NCBI RefSeq assembly: GCF_000960975.1
Contig: NZ_CP010803.1
Location: 1,391,944 to 1,455,943, forward strand
Source of the DNA: Martelella endophytica
GTDB taxonomy: Bacteria; Pseudomonadota; Alphaproteobacteria; Rhizobiales; Rhizobiaceae
DNA length: 64,000 bases
Direction of reading: 5' to 3'
The notes beneath the pieces were generated by a model. The model made no database searches. It saw nothing but the letters and a program-made list of their open reading frames with translations, and was not told where the DNA came from. Positions 63,986 to 64,000 of the stretch are shown one piece after another. The stretch's first letter is position 1. Each line of letters opens with the position of its first letter. Both the position numbers and the translations under genes were made by a program.

Positions 63986-64000
63986 ATGACGAGGCAGGAG
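63986..64000 (+). CDS. phnF: First codons of a divergent gene, probably phnF
   Basis: ATG ACG AGG CAG GAG (MTRQE) starts at 63986 with AAGGGG about 13 nt upstream and runs off the window. MTRQ-type starts and a position divergent from phnG fit the GntR-family regulator PhnF, but only five codons are visible. Another gene is possible. Confidence 0.4.

Overview
The window reads as chromosomal DNA of a Rhizobiales alphaproteobacterium. The reasons are GC-rich codon use, a full rhizobial-type C-P lyase (phn) locus, MetNIQ and CUT1 sugar transporters, RIME-like intergenic repeats, and a structured small RNA between polA and an M20 peptidase, where the rhizobial alpha-r7 family lies. The genus cannot be fixed from the sequence alone. 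No tRNA, rRNA or CRISPR array was seen.

Positions 1-14000 are an insertion-sequence-riddled accessory island, visibly richer in A+T. It holds pieces of IS256, IS5, IS3, IS110 and two different IS21 elements. One IS21 sits inside IS256 (junction at 209/210). The other (7019-9354) sits inside an IS3 element and is flanked by a 5-bp target duplication. Among these lie surface-polysaccharide genes: a sulfotransferase, a Gtr-like cassette (GT-C membrane enzyme, GtrB-type GT2, GtrA flippase) and a 1105-residue methyltransferase/GT2/GT4 protein. A 52-bp imperfect inverted repeat brackets 6394-9869.

Positions 14000-22070 form a carbohydrate module with a divergent layout. GNAT, Gfo/Idh/MocA oxidoreductase and ROK regulator genes run leftward; an Fe3+/sugar-phosphate-type ABC transporter and an inositol-monophosphatase-family phosphatase run rightward. 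The best guess is uptake and processing of a phosphorylated sugar or polyol. Positions 22170-26272 carry two phosphate transporters (NptA/PhoU-like and PiT) with a Nudix hydrolase. Positions 26586-30160 are metN-metI-metQ-metQ, followed by a DJ-1/PfpI protein.

Positions 31335-37602 hold a GH105-type hydrolase, an IclR regulator and a CUT1 ABC transporter, probably for unsaturated pectin-derived oligosaccharides. Positions 38313-41661 are the dTDP-rhamnose operon rmlC-B-D-A, divergent from a DUF4422-GT8 fusion glycosyltransferase. Housekeeping genes follow: a class A penicillin-binding protein, an M20 dipeptidase, the small RNA, polA and an SMR efflux protein.

Positions 51307-63887 are a leftward phosphonate locus, phnG-H-I-J, phnK-L, a hexapeptide acyltransferase, phnC-D-E1-E2, a DUF1045 gene, phnM and phnN. 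A palindromic operator lies before phnG and the first codons of a divergent gene, probably phnF, lie at the right edge. It encodes import of phosphonates, C-P bond cleavage and ribose-phosphate salvage. PhnO and PhnP are not seen in the window; the hexapeptide transferase and the 2H-phosphoesterase-like DUF1045 protein are candidate substitutes.
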